Positions 63,373 to 64,000 of a stretch of 64,000 nt of DNA are shown here, piece after piece. Within the stretch, counting starts at the first letter, position 1. Every line of letters begins with the position of its first letter. Source of the DNA: an uncultured Alistipes sp. (GTDB lineage Bacteria; Bacteroidota; Bacteroidia; Bacteroidales; Rikenellaceae); assembly GCA_949288735.1 (NCBI GenBank), contig CASELE010000003.1:16529-80528 (forward strand), in the 5' to 3' direction. Both the position numbers and the translations under genes were made by a program. Below the pieces are notes generated by a model, which was given only the letters and a program-made list of their open reading frames with translations, did no database searches and was not told the DNA's origin.

Positions 63373-64000
63373 TATGAGAGATTTTGACGCTTGGCTTGCC
63401 GAGTTCAGGGCTTCAATTGCCGATTATAAATACTACGTCGATTTCAACAAGGTTTTCAATAATGTTGAAGCGGTGAAAATTCCACTCAATATCTTGAATT
63501 CGCTTATTGGCTCACAGAATATTGAGGAAGAATTTAAAGGTATATTGACACGATATCCTGAAACATTGAGTTGTATCCCTATTCTCTTGGCTAAACGAGA
63601 ACTCGATATTATGGCTATGGATGAAGAAGGGCAGATTGATTTTCATTTTGATATGCCCAATTGTACAAATGAAGAATATGCTAAATTTATGCGTAAGACA
63701 GGTTTGTTTGACTTGATGGAAAAACACATTGTCAATAATTTGGTAGACTATGTTACAGGTATAGAAACCGGACTTGATTCCAATGGTCGCAAGAATCGTG
63801 GCGGTCATCTCATGGAGAATCTTGTGGAAAGTTTTCTTTGCAAAGCTGGACTCGTGAAAGGAAAATCATATTTCAAGGAAATGTATATCCATGAAATAGA
63901 GGCTAAATGGGGTATAGACTTGTCATCTATCTCTAATAATGGCAAAGCGGAAAAGAGGTTTGATTTTGTTGTAAAAGGAGAGAATACTGTCTATGGAATA
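63362..64000 (+). CDS. DpnII-family type II restriction endonuclease, N-terminal part (cut by window edge)
   Basis: 213 codons are visible and the gene runs off the right edge. The protein starts MLTDMRDFDAWLAEFRASI. The middle has NRGGHLMENLVESFLCKAGL and KRFDFVVKGENTVYG, matching the DpnII/MjaIII family that cuts GATC. It overlaps the methylase by 11 nt (ATG at 63362; an in-frame ATG at 63374 is the alternative). Low GC throughout. The catalytic region is mostly beyond the visible end, so integrity cannot be judged. Confidence 0.85.
   Translation, partial: MLTDMRDFDAWLAEFRASIADYKYYVDFNKVFNNVEAVKIPLNILNSLIGSQNIEEEFKGILTRYPETLSCIPILLAKRELDIMAMDEEGQIDFHFDMPNCTNEEYAKFMRKTGLFDLMEKHIVNNLVDYVTGIETGLDSNGRKNRGGHLMENLVESFLCKAGLVKGKSYFKEMYIHEIEAKWGIDLSSISNNGKAEKRFDFVVKGENTVYGI

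Overview
The window looks like about 62 kb of chromosome from a high-GC member of the Bacteroidota (order Bacteroidales), most likely Alistipes or a close Rikenellaceae relative. The reasons are repeated TTG-N19..21-TAnnTTTG promoters, Bacteroidales-typical families (DUF4919, DUF4294, long NusB, MATE and AsmA forms, clostripain lipoprotein, GHGVHSPF protein), weak ribosome binding sites and high GC. The genus is an inference. A final 1.7 kb of clearly lower GC carries a DpnII-like restriction-modification system and looks acquired.

Layout. (1) 1-6113, minus strand: an operon read right to left as SLC13 permease, cysC, cysD, cysN, PAPS-dependent sulfotransferase, then a BamA/TamA-like outer-membrane protein cut by the window edge. 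(2) 6291-9743, plus strand, divergent from it: steroid 5-alpha-reductase family membrane protein, single-domain old yellow enzyme, short-chain dehydrogenase and HAD phosphatase, nearly all overlapping. Together these form a candidate steroid or bile-acid reduction and sulfonation locus, the most interesting part of the window. (3) 9924-10095: two tRNA-Pro genes. (4) 10354-19898: cold-shock protein, PPi-type phosphofructokinase, SLOG protein, YtxH stress pair, reverse rubrerythrin, thioredoxin-fold lipoprotein, acyl-CoA dehydrogenase with etfA/etfB, purA. (5) 20092-31076: LRR lipoprotein, ligA, dapA, DUF4919 protein, clostripain-like lipoprotein, rluB-type pseudouridine synthase, MATE transporter, TPR protein. 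(6) 31090-44285, minus strand: gyrA, lolA-like, ftsK, murI, aroK, parC, parE, plsC, a block for topology, segregation and envelope functions. (7) 44453-52588: a divergent pair of small HTH regulators, a putative porin, lemA, a TPM-domain protein, and a maltose-phosphorolysis operon (pgmB, GH65, GH13). (8) 52749-62254, mainly plus strand: AsmA-like protein, nusB, DUF1573, yajC, TSCPD protein, DUF4294, thioesterase, HI0933-type flavoprotein, methyltransferase-like remnant, cobalamin adenosyltransferase, DUF2795. (9) 62461-64000: DpnII-type methylase and the start of its endonuclease.

How they fit: the CysDN/CysC branch makes PAPS rather than feeding sulfite reduction, because no PAPS reductase is seen and the last soluble enzyme is a sulfotransferase. 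Next to it sit enzymes that would saturate a 3-oxo-delta4 steroid ring and reduce the 3-keto group, giving a 3-hydroxyl that could be sulfonated. This is inferred from family membership and gene order; no substrate can be read from sequence. No stretch over 300 bases lacks a gene. No CRISPR array, rRNA, insertion sequence or integrase was seen.
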